Under the pieces are notes generated by a model. That model was not told the DNA's origin, did no database searches, and saw nothing but the letters and a program-made list of their open reading frames with translations. A DNA stretch of 64,000 nucleotides from Sclerodactyla briareus. Its lineage: Eukaryota; Echinodermata; Holothuroidea; Dendrochirotida; Sclerodactylidae. Where the stretch lies: the NCBI GenBank assembly GCA_026419785.1, contig JAODTK010005643.1:1-64000 (forward strand), written 5' to 3'. Every line of letters starts with the position of its first letter. Position 1 is the stretch's first letter. Positions 23,127-33,900 of the stretch are shown piece by piece. The position numbers were made by a program, and so were the translations under genes.

Positions 23127-23797
23127 TCACAACGAAACTAAGGAGAAGCTGGCCACCACCAGTCAGCAGCTAAGAGCAACCAACCAATCCCTGCAGGAAT
23201 CCAGGAGGGCCACAACAAAACTGAGGAGAAGTGGCCACCAGCCAGTTCAGCAGATAAGAACAAACAACCAATTTCTGCAGGAATCAGGAGGCCACAACAA
23301 AACGAGGAGAGCTGGCACCACAAGCAGCGCCTAGAAAACCAACCATTTCTGCAGGAATCCAGGAGGGCCCAACCCACAAACAAAAATGAGAGAGTGGCCA
23401 ACCACCAGTCATAGCTAAGAACAACCAACAATTTCTGCGGACTCCAGGAGGGCCCACACGAAACTAAGAGAAGCTGGTCCCCACCAGTCAGCAGCTAGAA
23501 AACCAACCAATCTTCTGCAGGGAATCAGGAGGGCCCACAAACAAAAACTGCTGAAGAAGCTGGACCACCACCAGTCACAGAAGCTAGGCACACAACCAAT
23601 TATGCAGAAATTCAGGGGGCCCACAACGAAAATAAGGGGAAGCTGGCCACACCAGTCAGCAGATAAGAATACCAAACCAGTTACTGCGGGGTCAGAGGAG
23701 AACCCAAGCCACCACCGTCAGCAGTTAGAAACAGCCCCTGGCTGAGGAATCAGAGAGCTCAGAGAACAACTGAAAACTACCAGTCAGTCTTGCAGGT
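23127..23797 (+). pseudogene. 84 bp tandem array encoding 28-residue coiled-coil repeats
   Basis: The first unit begins right after TATATCAG and reads AHNETKEKLATTSQQL, then RATNQSLQESRR: 28 residues, exactly four heptads, rich in Glu, Lys, Gln and spaced Leu, as expected for a coiled coil. Further units start near 23209, 23290, 23366, 23451, 23532 and 23617, with a partial last unit. From the second unit on, one- and two-base gaps break the frame, so as written it is not translatable throughout. It ends with ELREQLKTTSQS-like codons and TTGCAG|GTGTGG, a possible donor. It may be an exon of the ZU5 gene downstream, a separate coiled-coil gene, or an exon damaged by sequencing error in a repeat. 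Protein family unknown. Confidence 0.55.
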
Positions 23798-23799
23798 GT

Positions 23800-24090
23800 G
23801 GTAATACTTAACAATTATGGTGTCTACTCCCTCCTCAACTCTATATTACACTATTTAGCCTATTAGTTCCACATTCTGGCGAATACTACCTCTCTCATAT
23901 CGGACACCCAATTCGCCCTCTCTCGCCAGAAGTAGAGCATTACAGTCGCATTTCGTGGCAAAAGTTAACTATTTGAACGATTGCCACGAAAAAAATCCTA
24001 TACTCCTGTTACTAACGACGAGGTGAGCAGAACATCGCAAGAAGATATCCGCTAACGAGGATTGTGGTAATATTTAACAATTATGGTGTA
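23800..24090 (+). repeat. Short direct repeats GTGGTAATA..AACAATTATGGTGT
   Basis: The ~27-base word occurs just after the coiled-coil array (about 23799) and again at about 24063. The DNA between has no recognised content. Could be a small duplication or the footprint of an insertion. Confidence 0.4.
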
Positions 24091-24181
24091 TTTTGCCAGC
24101 CACACAGAACCTCATACCTGGGGCAAATACACCCCATTGGTAATATTTCACTATCCGGTGGGCGCACAAGTGCGACGTGAG

Positions 24182-25520
24182 CCCAGCTCTGCCGGTGACA
24201 GGCCCGAATTCATAAGGTTCTATATTCATAAAGGCTCATTGTTCTAAGAGGTCATTATCCATAAGGTTCGTTATTATAAGGTTCGTTATTCATAATGAGC
24301 AAAAGGTTCATTGTATAAGGTTCGTTTCTTCATAATGGCGAAGAAGGTTCAGCATCATAATAAAGCAAAAAGGTCGTAACCATAATATTAGAAAAGGATC
24401 GTAATTCATAATATTAAAAGGCCGAATATTCAAATAGGATAAAAGGTCGATATTCATATGGAAACGAAAGCGTTTTCGATATTCATAATGGAAAAAAAGG
24501 TTGCCTATCATAATGGAAACAAAGGTTCGCTATTCAGATAGGAAAAAAGGTTCGATATTAATGATAGGAAAAAAGGTCGCTATTCATGATAGGAAAAAAG
24601 GTTCGATATTCATAAAGTAAAAATGTTCGATATTCATAATAGAAAAAGGGGTTCGTAATTCATAATCGACAAAAAGGTTCGATATTCTAATAGGACATAT
24701 GTTCGATATCCATAATAAATCAAGACCGGCGCGTACCGAGAGATTTGTCCCGTGGGGAGGTGTGAGGTCGTAACCCAGGGAAGTGACCTCACCCTCCCTA
24801 TTGGGATACCAAATAAGTACAATTTTGGGCCCCTAGACAATGCTGCGTAATTTGCTAAATAAAGCTGCAAAACCTCTACTGAAACTCAGAAAAAGAAACA
24901 AGTGGGGTGTAAAAAATCTATCGATCACTTGGTCCTGGGGAGTCCTGACCCCCTCGCCAGTGGGTAAGCCCCTGTAAAAACTTCAAATAATTTCCCCACG
25001 GCCACCTACGCACTTGATTATTATGCATATCGAACCTTCATCCTATTATGAATAACGATCCGTTTTTGCCCAATATGGATACGAACCTTTTTTTTCTATA
25101 GAATAACGACCCTTTTTTGCCCATATGGATATCGAAACACACTTCTTTTATATTATGAATATCGAACCTGTGTGTCAGTTATGAATATCGAACCTTTTTT
25201 TCTATTATGAATATCGAACCTTTTTTTTCTATTATGAATATCGAACCTTTTTTCTATTATGAATATCGAACCTTTTTTCTATTATGAATATCGAACCTTT
25301 TTTCTATTATGAATATCGAACCTTTTTTTCTATTATGAATATCGAACCTTATGGATTATGACCCCCTTTATTATGAATATCGAACCTTTTTTCTATTATG
25401 AATACGAACCTTTTTTCGAAAATTTGCACGTTATGAATTACGAACCTTATGAATAATGACCCTTATGGATTCGAACTCATGGATACGACAGACCCCGCTC
25501 TGACTATGAGAGGCACTGGG
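24182..25520. mobile_element. Foldback-like element with arms made of ~25 bp repeats
   Basis: From about 24210 to 24720 the plus strand carries some 20 degenerate units of the type GGTTCGATATTCATAAT plus an A-rich run. From about 25045 to 25470 the same unit appears in reverse complement (ATTATGAATATCGAACC plus T-run), several copies being exact. The outer edges also pair: GCCCAG..GACAGGCCCGAATTCATAAGG on the left with a CCCAGTGCC-ended equivalent on the right. A 325 bp centre without coding capacity separates the arms. Long inverted arms built of short tandem repeats are typical of foldback elements. Open frames inside are repeat artefacts. Confidence 0.7.
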
Positions 25521-25524
25521 AATC

Positions 25525-25930
25525 CCTGTGGACAGGCCTCGCCATGAAGTAACCCTATTCACTCTCCAACCGATTCCCAGCTGAGTTGCCCGAGAAATTG
25601 GGAAGCGTGAGCATTCTGTGACTTTCCGGTTGAATAGAGCAACGTGTGAGCTGACATTCTCAGGGTAAAGGCAACACGAAAACCCAGAATAACAGTCAAA
25701 AGTTAATTTTTCAAAGATTAAGCTTCCATCAGTTGAAATCGCCTTCCATACATTTCATGACATGGTTATTTTGCAAACATAGCCTAACATCCCCAGTTTC
25801 CCTTCGATTGTCCAATTGTTCACGGATATTTCACTTACAGTAGAATAGAAGAACAAGTACCCATTAGATTTAATTTTTATACAGGATTATTTTAGATACT
25901 AAATATGCAGAACCATTTGTATTTGCTTTC
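25525..25930. other. Unassigned noncoding stretch
   Basis: No gene or repeat recognised between the foldback-like element and the small candidate exon at 25938. Confidence 0.35.
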
Positions 25931-25937
25931 TCTACAG

Positions 25938-25980
25938 GAGCGTCTAGATGAGGAGGCTGACCAGAGTCCTGAAAACTGAG
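25938..25980 (+). CDS. Possible 43-base exon, coiled-coil-like
   Basis: TTTCTCTACAG precedes GAGCGTCTAGATGAGGAG, which reads ERLDEEADQSPEN before a TGA at the very end; GTGTGT follows. The acidic Leu-spaced composition fits the coiled-coil array upstream. The stop codon just before the donor, the short length and the weak donor make this a low-confidence call. Confidence 0.2.
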
Positions 25981-26284
25981 GTGTGTAAATTAGAAGACTT
26001 GACTCCCAACACGAATCATATGCTGGATACAAACCAGAAACCGTCAGGGCTCACAGGAGTAAATTAGAAGTAGGAACTTCAGCGAACTCCGTAACATCCG
26101 GCAGATGAGGAGCTGATAGTCCTGGACATCAAGGGAAGGTGGATTCCAAGTACTCAGGAGATGAGTAAATTAACCAGAGCTAAAACTCAGACAGGACGGT
26201 CAATCAAGATTTTTTTTTTTTCCCTTTACTCTTAAAATATAAAACTCTTACTGAACAAACTTCAGAGAGAAATCTAAGTGATGT

Positions 26285-26340
26285 GTGTGTGTCACGCTTT
26301 CTCGTTAGGAGGATTTTTTTGAACCGGCAAAAACCTGAGC
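26285..26340 (+). repeat. (TG)n plus CTTTCTCGTTAGGAGGAT repeat, short copy
   Basis: TGTGTGTGTGTCACGC is followed by TTTCTCGTTAGGAGGAT and GAACCGGCAAAAACC. The same order is seen at 38190-38345 and 63860-64000, marking a dispersed repeat family. Confidence 0.6.
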
Positions 26341-26344
26341 TATG

Positions 26345-26980
26345 TCACTATTTCACTCATTCACTTATACCTTGCTGGACTCACTGTGGCTTTGTAGCAG
26401 TATATATATCTGGTTGGTGAAGATTTTAGTTTTGAACCCATTTTCTGCGCTGTCATACGGTTGCGTTGAGTGCCGCAGCGATGCCTCGTATGGACCATCC
26501 TGTATGCAAACTAATGCAACTTGTCAATTATAATCCCTTACAATAATCCCTTAACATGGAGGGGGGGTTGCCTCGATGTGCCGAAAAAAATGTGTCTCAC
26601 ATGTCAGAGTTGTGTGGAAGTTGGCAAGTGGTTGCATGGCATCTGATGGGCCCCGCATCAAGCTGAGAACTTTTGCTAGTGGTTCTTAGCAAGGGTTTCT
26701 GTCAATACTGGGAATATGTTGGTGCAGCATCGCGGGTATGTCAGCGAGTTGGGGGATGGGCCTGGCCTGGTCGTTCCCCGGAGGAGGCGGGTGATTGGCA
26801 GCATCAGATGGATGCAGCTTGGTGCCTTTCAGGAATATAAGTGAGTGAGTGGAAAGTTGCTTTTTCACCAGGATATACAGTTTAGCAGGGATGTTAGCTA
26901 ATATAGTGCCCACTATAACAGTACTTAGCCAGGGGGTTGGCAACGAAAGGTGCACATGCCCTATACCGGGTCTTTAGACT
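26345..26980. other. Unassigned stretch with an 89-codon minus frame
   Basis: The minus frame at 26686-26955 ends in a Pro-rich tail (NHPPPPGNDQARPIPQLADIP). Its composition is protein-like, but no family was recognised and no splice context stands out. It could be a remnant of a mobile element ORF. Confidence 0.25.
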
Positions 26981-26984
26981 CAAC

Positions 26985-27140
26985 GGGGGGGTTATTTATA
27001 TTATTATTATAATATATATTATATAATTTATTTTATAGGTTTAGGGGTAATAGGGTCGGGTATTTATATTTATATTTATATAATATTAGGTATTATATAT
27101 TAATTAAGGTATATATATTTATATATTATATATTATAGTG
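26985..27140. repeat. TA-rich low-complexity block
   Basis: Composed nearly wholly of TATTA, TTATAT and ATATTT words with a small G-containing section in the middle. No other content. Confidence 0.8.
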
Positions 27141-28300
27141 TTTTGTGTATTGTATTATTACCAATGCACACGCCCAGTTAAAAGAGGGTACAGGACAGGA
27201 CAGTCACCTACTTCAAAGATTGTGGAGATATACTGACAGTTGGTGGTTCCTGCCTGTATGTGACTATAATGCATATCTTGTCGGCTCCATAATGCGGAAG
27301 AGTCCTTCAGTTCAAATCGTCATTTCGATGAGGTAAATTCAGAAGAAAAAAAAAAAGATCTTGGTGTGTGGCCTGGAGGGCTGGTTTTTGCAGCTGCTTG
27401 ATTAATCATATTTTCGTCTTTTCTCGCTAAGACATTGTTGTCAGGCTGTTAATTAAGCAGTCGGTATGACCTCACCTGGAGTATTCTGTGCAGAAGATGA
27501 CTATTTACTGGACGCATTTTTAGCTCGCCGTGAAGTTTGTAAGCTTTGTTCAACTACAAGTCTTAAGGCAGCCAGGAAAAAATCGGTTTCAATTCAGTCG
27601 GTTCAAGGGAGAGTATATTAAAGCATGTTGCAACCGTCAGTTGTTTTTATCACTTGAGCCGTTAAAGTGCAATGGTCACGAAATGTTTTGTTCTTTCAAT
27701 TGACCGACTTCACTGTTTAATTCCAACTAAAAAAAGTTTGATTCATGATTCGGACTGCAATTTATTGGCAAAAGTAGTTTACAAATAATACACTGGCCAG
27801 AATACCACACTGTGATATTTCTAGTGGGGCAACAAAAGACCGCTAGTGTGTTTCCTACATTCAGTGCAATAACAAACGCCATGCCAAAATCTGGCTTTAG
27901 AGACCAGATGCAAAAGTGTCCACCGTTTTTGTACGATTCTCCGCACAATCACATTAACGCGCATGCAAAATGGAAACGCTCTTACTCTCCGCGTCAGTTT
28001 TGTGTTTTCAGTTCAGGCATGCCATGTTTAGTCACTTTTTGGTGTCATGCACATGTTATTTAGAAGAGTTTCACAGCCTAATCTAGCAGAAAAATCCCTC
28101 GCGACATCATGAGGGTGCTTTTGCACAAGTACAAAAATCAAATTTGTGTCGTAATTGAAGTCGTTCTTGGCAAATTCAAAGGCCATTCGCATTTTTTGAT
28201 AACATTTCCAAGAAACTTTGAAAAGTTGCTTTTTCATGACCATTGTACTTTAAGTTGGCAGTTGCATTTTGTTATTAAAGCACAATGAAATACAATATAC
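27141..28300. other. Unassigned noncoding stretch
   Basis: Short overlapping open frames on both strands only. No domain, repeat or RNA gene recognised. Confidence 0.35.
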
Positions 28301-28312
28301 TATCAATTTCAG

Positions 28313-28480
28313 TTATCAGGTGAACTTCGCGAGGCTGAAGAACTCCTCAAGGCACAAATATGACCCTGCGCCAGACACACTGGAACTTTCGCGTCCCAGT
28401 CACAAGATGGAGAGTACTAAGGCATCCAAGTCTCTGACGGAGGGCTTTCTTGAACAATTGAAAAAAAGGAAAGGGATAAG
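28313..28480 (+). CDS. Candidate exon, 168 bases, phase 2-2
   Basis: ACTATCAATTTCAG precedes the exon and AAG|GTAATC follows. One frame is open throughout and reads YQVNFARLKNSSRHKYDPAP at the start and ESTKASKSLTEGFLEQLKKR near the end: charged, Lys- and Glu-rich, coil-prone at its C-terminal side. The exon starts with one leftover base and ends with two, so its splice phase (2 to 2) matches the candidate exons at 30792 and 39357. The protein was not recognised. It may belong to the ZU5 gene downstream or be chance. Confidence 0.35.
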
Positions 28481-28484
28481 GTAA

Positions 28485-29085
28485 TCTTTTGTATATGGAG
28501 CACTTTAGGGTCCCGCTGATGCCTATGATTTGCTCACAGGCAGGAGGCCTTTTTGGCAAAACTAGTTTCGTGAAAATGGCAACTACGTTGTCACTATCTA
28601 GCGGAGCGGCACCAGGTATTGAGGCGGAGCGTAATGAACATTTTTCGTCCCGAACCCCAGATTGCAGGAAACTGCATCTCCTAGCCTTAAAGAAGTAGTA
28701 CCAACGTCCTAAATTACCTAATCCAGAATTTTCATTTTCAAGAAACCCGATCAATGTTAGTCTTTCGGACTATCGTGGAAAGCCCTCCCTACTGCAATGT
28801 CATCAACAATGTTCTTATCACAACATTCTTCTGCAGCATGATTAGACCAATATATAGATTTTGGAATCCTCTGATGTTGTGGATCATACCAGAACCGATT
28901 CGCATACCGGTTGAATGTTCGAAACGGATTTGGAGCACCGAGTGGGCCCTGCCAGGCGTCCATGAGGTGGACAAATATGATGCAGCATTCGGTCCTGTCC
29001 TGCAAAAAGGAAGAAAGGAAAGGGAAACAAGAGAAGAGGAGAGTATGAAAAGAGAGGAAAAGAGGAAAGAGGGTAAGGGAAGTAA
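28485..29085. other. Unassigned stretch
   Basis: Frames on both strands of 70 to 135 codons overlap each other without domain-like content. A purine-rich AGAGGAAAAG tract lies near 29010-29080. Confidence 0.3.
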
Positions 29086-29086
29086 G

Positions 29087-29305
29087 TGAGTTGCAGAGAA
29101 GAAATGGAATGTAAAGTGGAATAGCAAGAAAAACCGGAAGTCAGACTTTATTATCTTCTTATTTCGACTTTTGGCTCTCATCTAATTAAGGGGGGAGTAA
29201 GGAGTGAAGAGGAAAAAAGGAATGGAAAGTGGCATAGAAAGAAAAAACGGAAGCTAGACTTTATTAATCGGCTATTTCGAACTTTTGGCTCTCCATCTAA
29301 TTGGC
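29087..29305 (+). repeat. Tandem duplication, two ~112 bp copies
   Basis: Copy A (about 29087-29190) and copy B (about 29199-29303) share GGAATGTAAAGTGG / GGAATGGAAAGTGG, GAAAAAACGGAAG, AGACTTTATTA and CTTTTGGCTCTC..CATCTAATT in order. Moderately diverged. No coding role evident. Confidence 0.7.
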
Positions 29306-30785
29306 CCATTCAGCCGTCGGCAAGAGGATGGCCCGTCGGAGAAAATTAGATAATGTGACGGCCCGTCGCCGTCGGTGTATTGGGACGAGTGACCCGATTC
29401 TGTCGGCAATTCGGCAAAAGGGAAATAACGTAGCGTTTGAACATTTTTTTTCATGAGTTTGACATTCTTTGACAAGTTTTGTTTCTGGTCCTATATTCCA
29501 GAGATTTTTCAGCCATTTTGCTGAGAACAATTAAGAAAGAATTTTCCGAAACCTAAGTCATACGAAGCAGCCTAGCATAGGTGCGAGGTATAGATGAAGG
29601 CACTCCCCCATTTTGTTGTTTTAAATCGAAAATTCCGGGCAGGAAACTACAAAACTTTGGCACAGACTACGTTAAAAATCTGGTTAGAGATATCCTGATG
29701 CAAAAGTGGAAGATTGTCTGAATTTTTGTACTAAATGGCCGAAATGTGATCAATTGCCCAATTGAAGTGGGGGGTCAAATTTTTGCGCGCAGTGTGTGTT
29801 GATGTCTGCTCGGCATTGTTTCGGATTCGGGCAGAATTTTTCCGCGTTCCAAATTGAAAGGGGGCCCGCATACGTGGTGAGTCGTGGGTCGAGTACTTAC
29901 AGAACGCCCCAATTTTACGAAAAATGTTGCAACCAGATTGTCATCATGGATTTTTTCAATTTCAAAATTTTCAATGGGGAGGTGAACCCCATTATTCGTT
30001 TCTAAAGAAAGTTTATCAGTGTGAATGTAAACATGTAACCATCATGCGTGTTTATAAAACAGTTATTCGTGGAATCAGTACATGTATACTGTATTTTCAT
30101 TTCAGCTTATTCTTCAATGCGTGATGTACCGAACCAAATAAATTGGAGCATGACTTTCCTTTCGGAAACATATAAAGGGAAATGCATCCATGCAATTGAA
30201 GTTCAATATTAGGGTTGTGATTGTGATATAAGACAAACTTTTCAACCAAAAAATATTTCCACTGTCTCTTATTTTGACCACAGATATCAATATAAGTTGG
30301 GTAACGTGCAGGTGTGCTTCTTATAGCCATGACCCTCTATTAGAACAACATGATGCAAACATCTCCTCAGAGAGAATCCTGCCCTCCTTGACCTAATGAC
30401 GTAGCTGGTGTCATGAGATCCATGTCGCTTGTTTAACGAACCGACAACCCGCTGGGAGTGAAAAACAAGATCATTGGTGGTTGAGACTCTTTCTTGCGAC
30501 CTCTGGTCCGAAGATTTTAAAACCTTTGTAGAAACTGGGTCACTAGCGGCAGTGGAGTTTTGGAATTTTAATTCAACCACACTTTTTTCCAAAAATGTGG
30601 TGGAGTTGGAGCAGTCGCTCTCGGGACGTATGATCGTAAAGGATTCTTTTTTATCCTCCGTCACATCCATTTATTCATATAATAACTGTGCTTCCTTGAC
30701 CTCTTCTTGTTAGTGTGGTTACTTTTCACCTCATTTATGATTTGTTGTCAATACCATTAATTGTATTATTTTTGTATCTATGTTT
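29306..30785. other. Unassigned noncoding stretch
   Basis: A small G/C-rich palindromic section with GGCCCGTCG words lies at 29320-29385. Otherwise no gene or repeat was recognised. Confidence 0.35.
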
Positions 30786-30791
30786 CATCAG

Positions 30792-30866
30792 GAATCACCA
30801 AAGAATGGTGAACGTTCCAGCAAACAAGCCAGAGGGCCACGCCATTACTGAAGATCCAGTTTGCAG
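30792..30866 (+). CDS. Candidate exon, 75 bases, phase 2-2
   Basis: A T-rich tract ending TTTCATCAG precedes it and TTTGCAG|GTATCA follows. The open frame reads NHQRMVNVPANKPEGHAITE then DPVCR. It begins with one leftover base and ends with two, like the candidate exons at 28313-28480 and 39357-39512, so the three could be spliced without breaking frame. The sequence matches no family I know. Length and splice signals are reasonable, but a 75-base frame alone is weak evidence. Confidence 0.35.
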
Positions 30867-30929
30867 GTATCACCTGACATTTGAATCGTGTTTCAATACT
30901 CCTATAAGGATGAAAGTGCTGATTTAGGT

Positions 30930-33900
30930 CCAATTAATTCTCTGATCATGAAGAACATTGGAATTGCAATAATGTTCCTATCTGCCAGAAAGATTGCAGA
31001 ATAAGGACGGATATAAAATATTCAAATATGATACCCCAAAGAACATAAACCTGTGAGTATTGCGATGAAACTGCTCCCTATTGAGCACTTCAAAAACTCT
31101 CATTGAATCCATGTCATTTCAAAGAAAATGAACAAAGCCCTTGCCTCAACTGAAATTAAGAATGAAATAATTAAGCCTGACACGGAAAATACCGTCCAAC
31201 CGTCCAAGGCCTTTTTCTTATTCTGCGTGTACAATAGAGCATGGTATACACAAGTAAACTGGCATGTGCAGGCGGGAAACCGCCGACGTGTGTGTCCTCA
31301 CATAAATGACCTATGTGGACCCTTGTTTGGAGAAAGAAACCACTTTGAAATGACCTTATACTGTTTGTTCAGGACTAACAACCCATATCCACGAGTTTCG
31401 CTCAATCCGACAAAGTCGCGAAAAAACACAAAGTTGACCTCTGGGAGGTATATGGCTCAGAGCTAACATACACCTGTTCTAGAGGCCTCTCACAACATAC
31501 CTCCTGTGGAGGTATGTGGCTCAGAGCTAACAAAAAACCGTCTATGCTTCAAAGGAAGGAGCAAAAAGCCTCATTCGAAGTCTTTTTTATTCAAAGTTCA
31601 CTATCCACAATATTCCTTTTGCAGCAACAAGATTATGAGTCTTAGCTTGACTGGTGTGACTGGACCATAAACAGTAATTGATGAACATGTTGAAAGACAT
31701 CAGATCCATAATAAATTAATATGCATGAATGAATTTTTGTTGTCAAATGAAATTGGATTGTGAATGCACATAGAAACCTATAAAAGACTCAAATTTAAAG
31801 TCATTCGGGTATTAGGCATTCACATTAGAAATTTGTGAAGGCAATTGAGTACATGTTCATTATACAGTACTAATCTAACCTTTGGAATTCATCAGTCTAT
31901 TCCACAGTTTAATCTCCTGCATAACCATGCAGTCATGATGGTGCTAATGGCTTTCCCTGTTACATTACGGCCCATGTTGAAAGGTGATATATTCACACAC
32001 TTTCTCCTTTAAACCTTCTCAGCTGGATATGGGAGACTAGTTCGTGGATGTAGGTTACGATCTCACTCTGGACGACTTGTCTGAAGTTGGCGATGTTGTT
32101 CAACCTATCACCAGCACAGGTTTTTTTGATCTGCTGAACGAGTTTCATTCGTTAAAACCCAGGGATTCAGCTTCTGGACCGCCTGAAAGAACAGAACACA
32201 TCATCAATGTGTTTGATTTACAAAATCTTCAGAAGCCCTGGCTTCGTACATTTGGTCTCAGAAACACGATGAAAAGCTCTTACACCATACCAGAAATCTG
32301 TTGATCAGCCCAGTATGAGCAAACAGAACAGTTGAATGGTTGGACTGGCCATGTAAATAGAGTGTCCTCAGAAGACCATGAACAGTTCATTGGTAGTTGG
32401 TGCCACACCAGATGTCTGTGCATGAGCGGGGACAGTAATGAAAAGAATTAGAACAGAATAACTATTAGACTGGCCGGGTGAGTGTAGGATATTTTTATAT
32501 TGGAGAAAGCTGAATTATCTAGAGGTCCGACCATTCTTTCATATTCTACAGACCTGTGCATTTTTTGCCACCATTTTTCATTTGAGACCTCTGTTTGCCA
32601 TTGCCCCTCTATTTTCACTTCTGGAACTTGATCAAGGCTTTACTGAATTATGGATGATGAAAAACTGTCAGTCTATTTCTCTATTAGATGAAAGATAGTA
32701 TAGATTGCATCAGGTCTTGATCTGCCCGACATCAACGCTATTTTCGATAGTCTTCTTTCTCTGTAGATTTCTATAATTGTGCAACGTAAAATTACAGTAA
32801 AATACTGTTCTTCTAAATCTTCACATTCATATAGTCATCAGCCGCTGGTCAGCCAGACATGGAGCCATATTGTAAATGAATTTTCCCTATTATGGTGCCT
32901 ACAGTAACGTAATTACTACTTCAAAATCTTCACATTCTTAGTCCTCTGTATTTAGATATACTATAGCCATCCTGCCTTTTACCTTGAACGATGTACTTGT
33001 TTCTTTTCATCTGATGCTTCCAGCACTGAAAGAAGATCAGGTATGGCTTCTTCTCTCTCTTTGTTTTTAATACTCATTCGTGTAAAATTTTCTCTGAGCC
33101 CTTCCAGAACTATTATTTCCTAATTTTTGTATCTCACTCCATTAATCTGGCGATTTATACATCTATCTTTTTTTCGGCATCTTGGTCTCTTTGTGTCTGT
33201 TCTCTCTCCTGCTGTTGTTCAGTAATCATTACAACAATGTTTTGTTGTTCTTGGTCACCATAGACAACAAATGAGGAGTGTATCTGTTTGGCCCTCCCTA
33301 TTTCTGGTTCTCCCGCTATTCAGAAATCCGTCCGTTCATACCTAAACGTAGACACAGCTGGTAATAAAATATTGTCATATTCGTCTCAAATGGAGCTCAG
33401 GATGAGTATGTCTAACTACTGCCCACATCAGGATGCTTTGCTTACCGGCTAGTTCGGGTCAAACCGCAGGAGGGTGTTCATAAGTTTTGACATAGCAGAT
33501 ATGACGTCAGGCAGCCAGTAGCCCCCGACCATCACCACAATCCTTACATCGAGCAGATCCTCGCCTTGAGGGAGGGACCATCAAACCATCGCAGGTACAT
33601 CTCTGTCCATCCTGCTAGGTGTCTGGATGACAATCGGTGATTGGAGTCGAGGTAATCCGAGATCCTGACATGTACCTTCCAGGCAATGATGGCAGGAGAA
33701 GGATAACGCCGCTGATAAAAACAATTGGGCAAGATGATTGTAAGCTGAACAGGCCCTGTCTGTGTCACCAATCCCACTAAGCAGTTATTCCTGAGCCTGA
33801 CCGACATGAGGTTACCACCTACACTGGTCCGAGGAGTAATGAGGAGGACAAAGGTTAATTGACAGTTGTAGGTTTCTGGTAGTGAATGCAGTACGTAGCG

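Noticed and set aside
23138-23675. Trp/Cys-rich minus-strand frames opposite the coiled-coil array
   Set aside because: Antisense shadow of the 84 bp repeat; the plus strand has heptad composition.
32044-32304. 86-codon acidic frame after a strong acceptor-like tract
   Set aside because: In this frame a stop lies between the acceptor and the frame, the first codon is GTG, and no domain or donor supports it.
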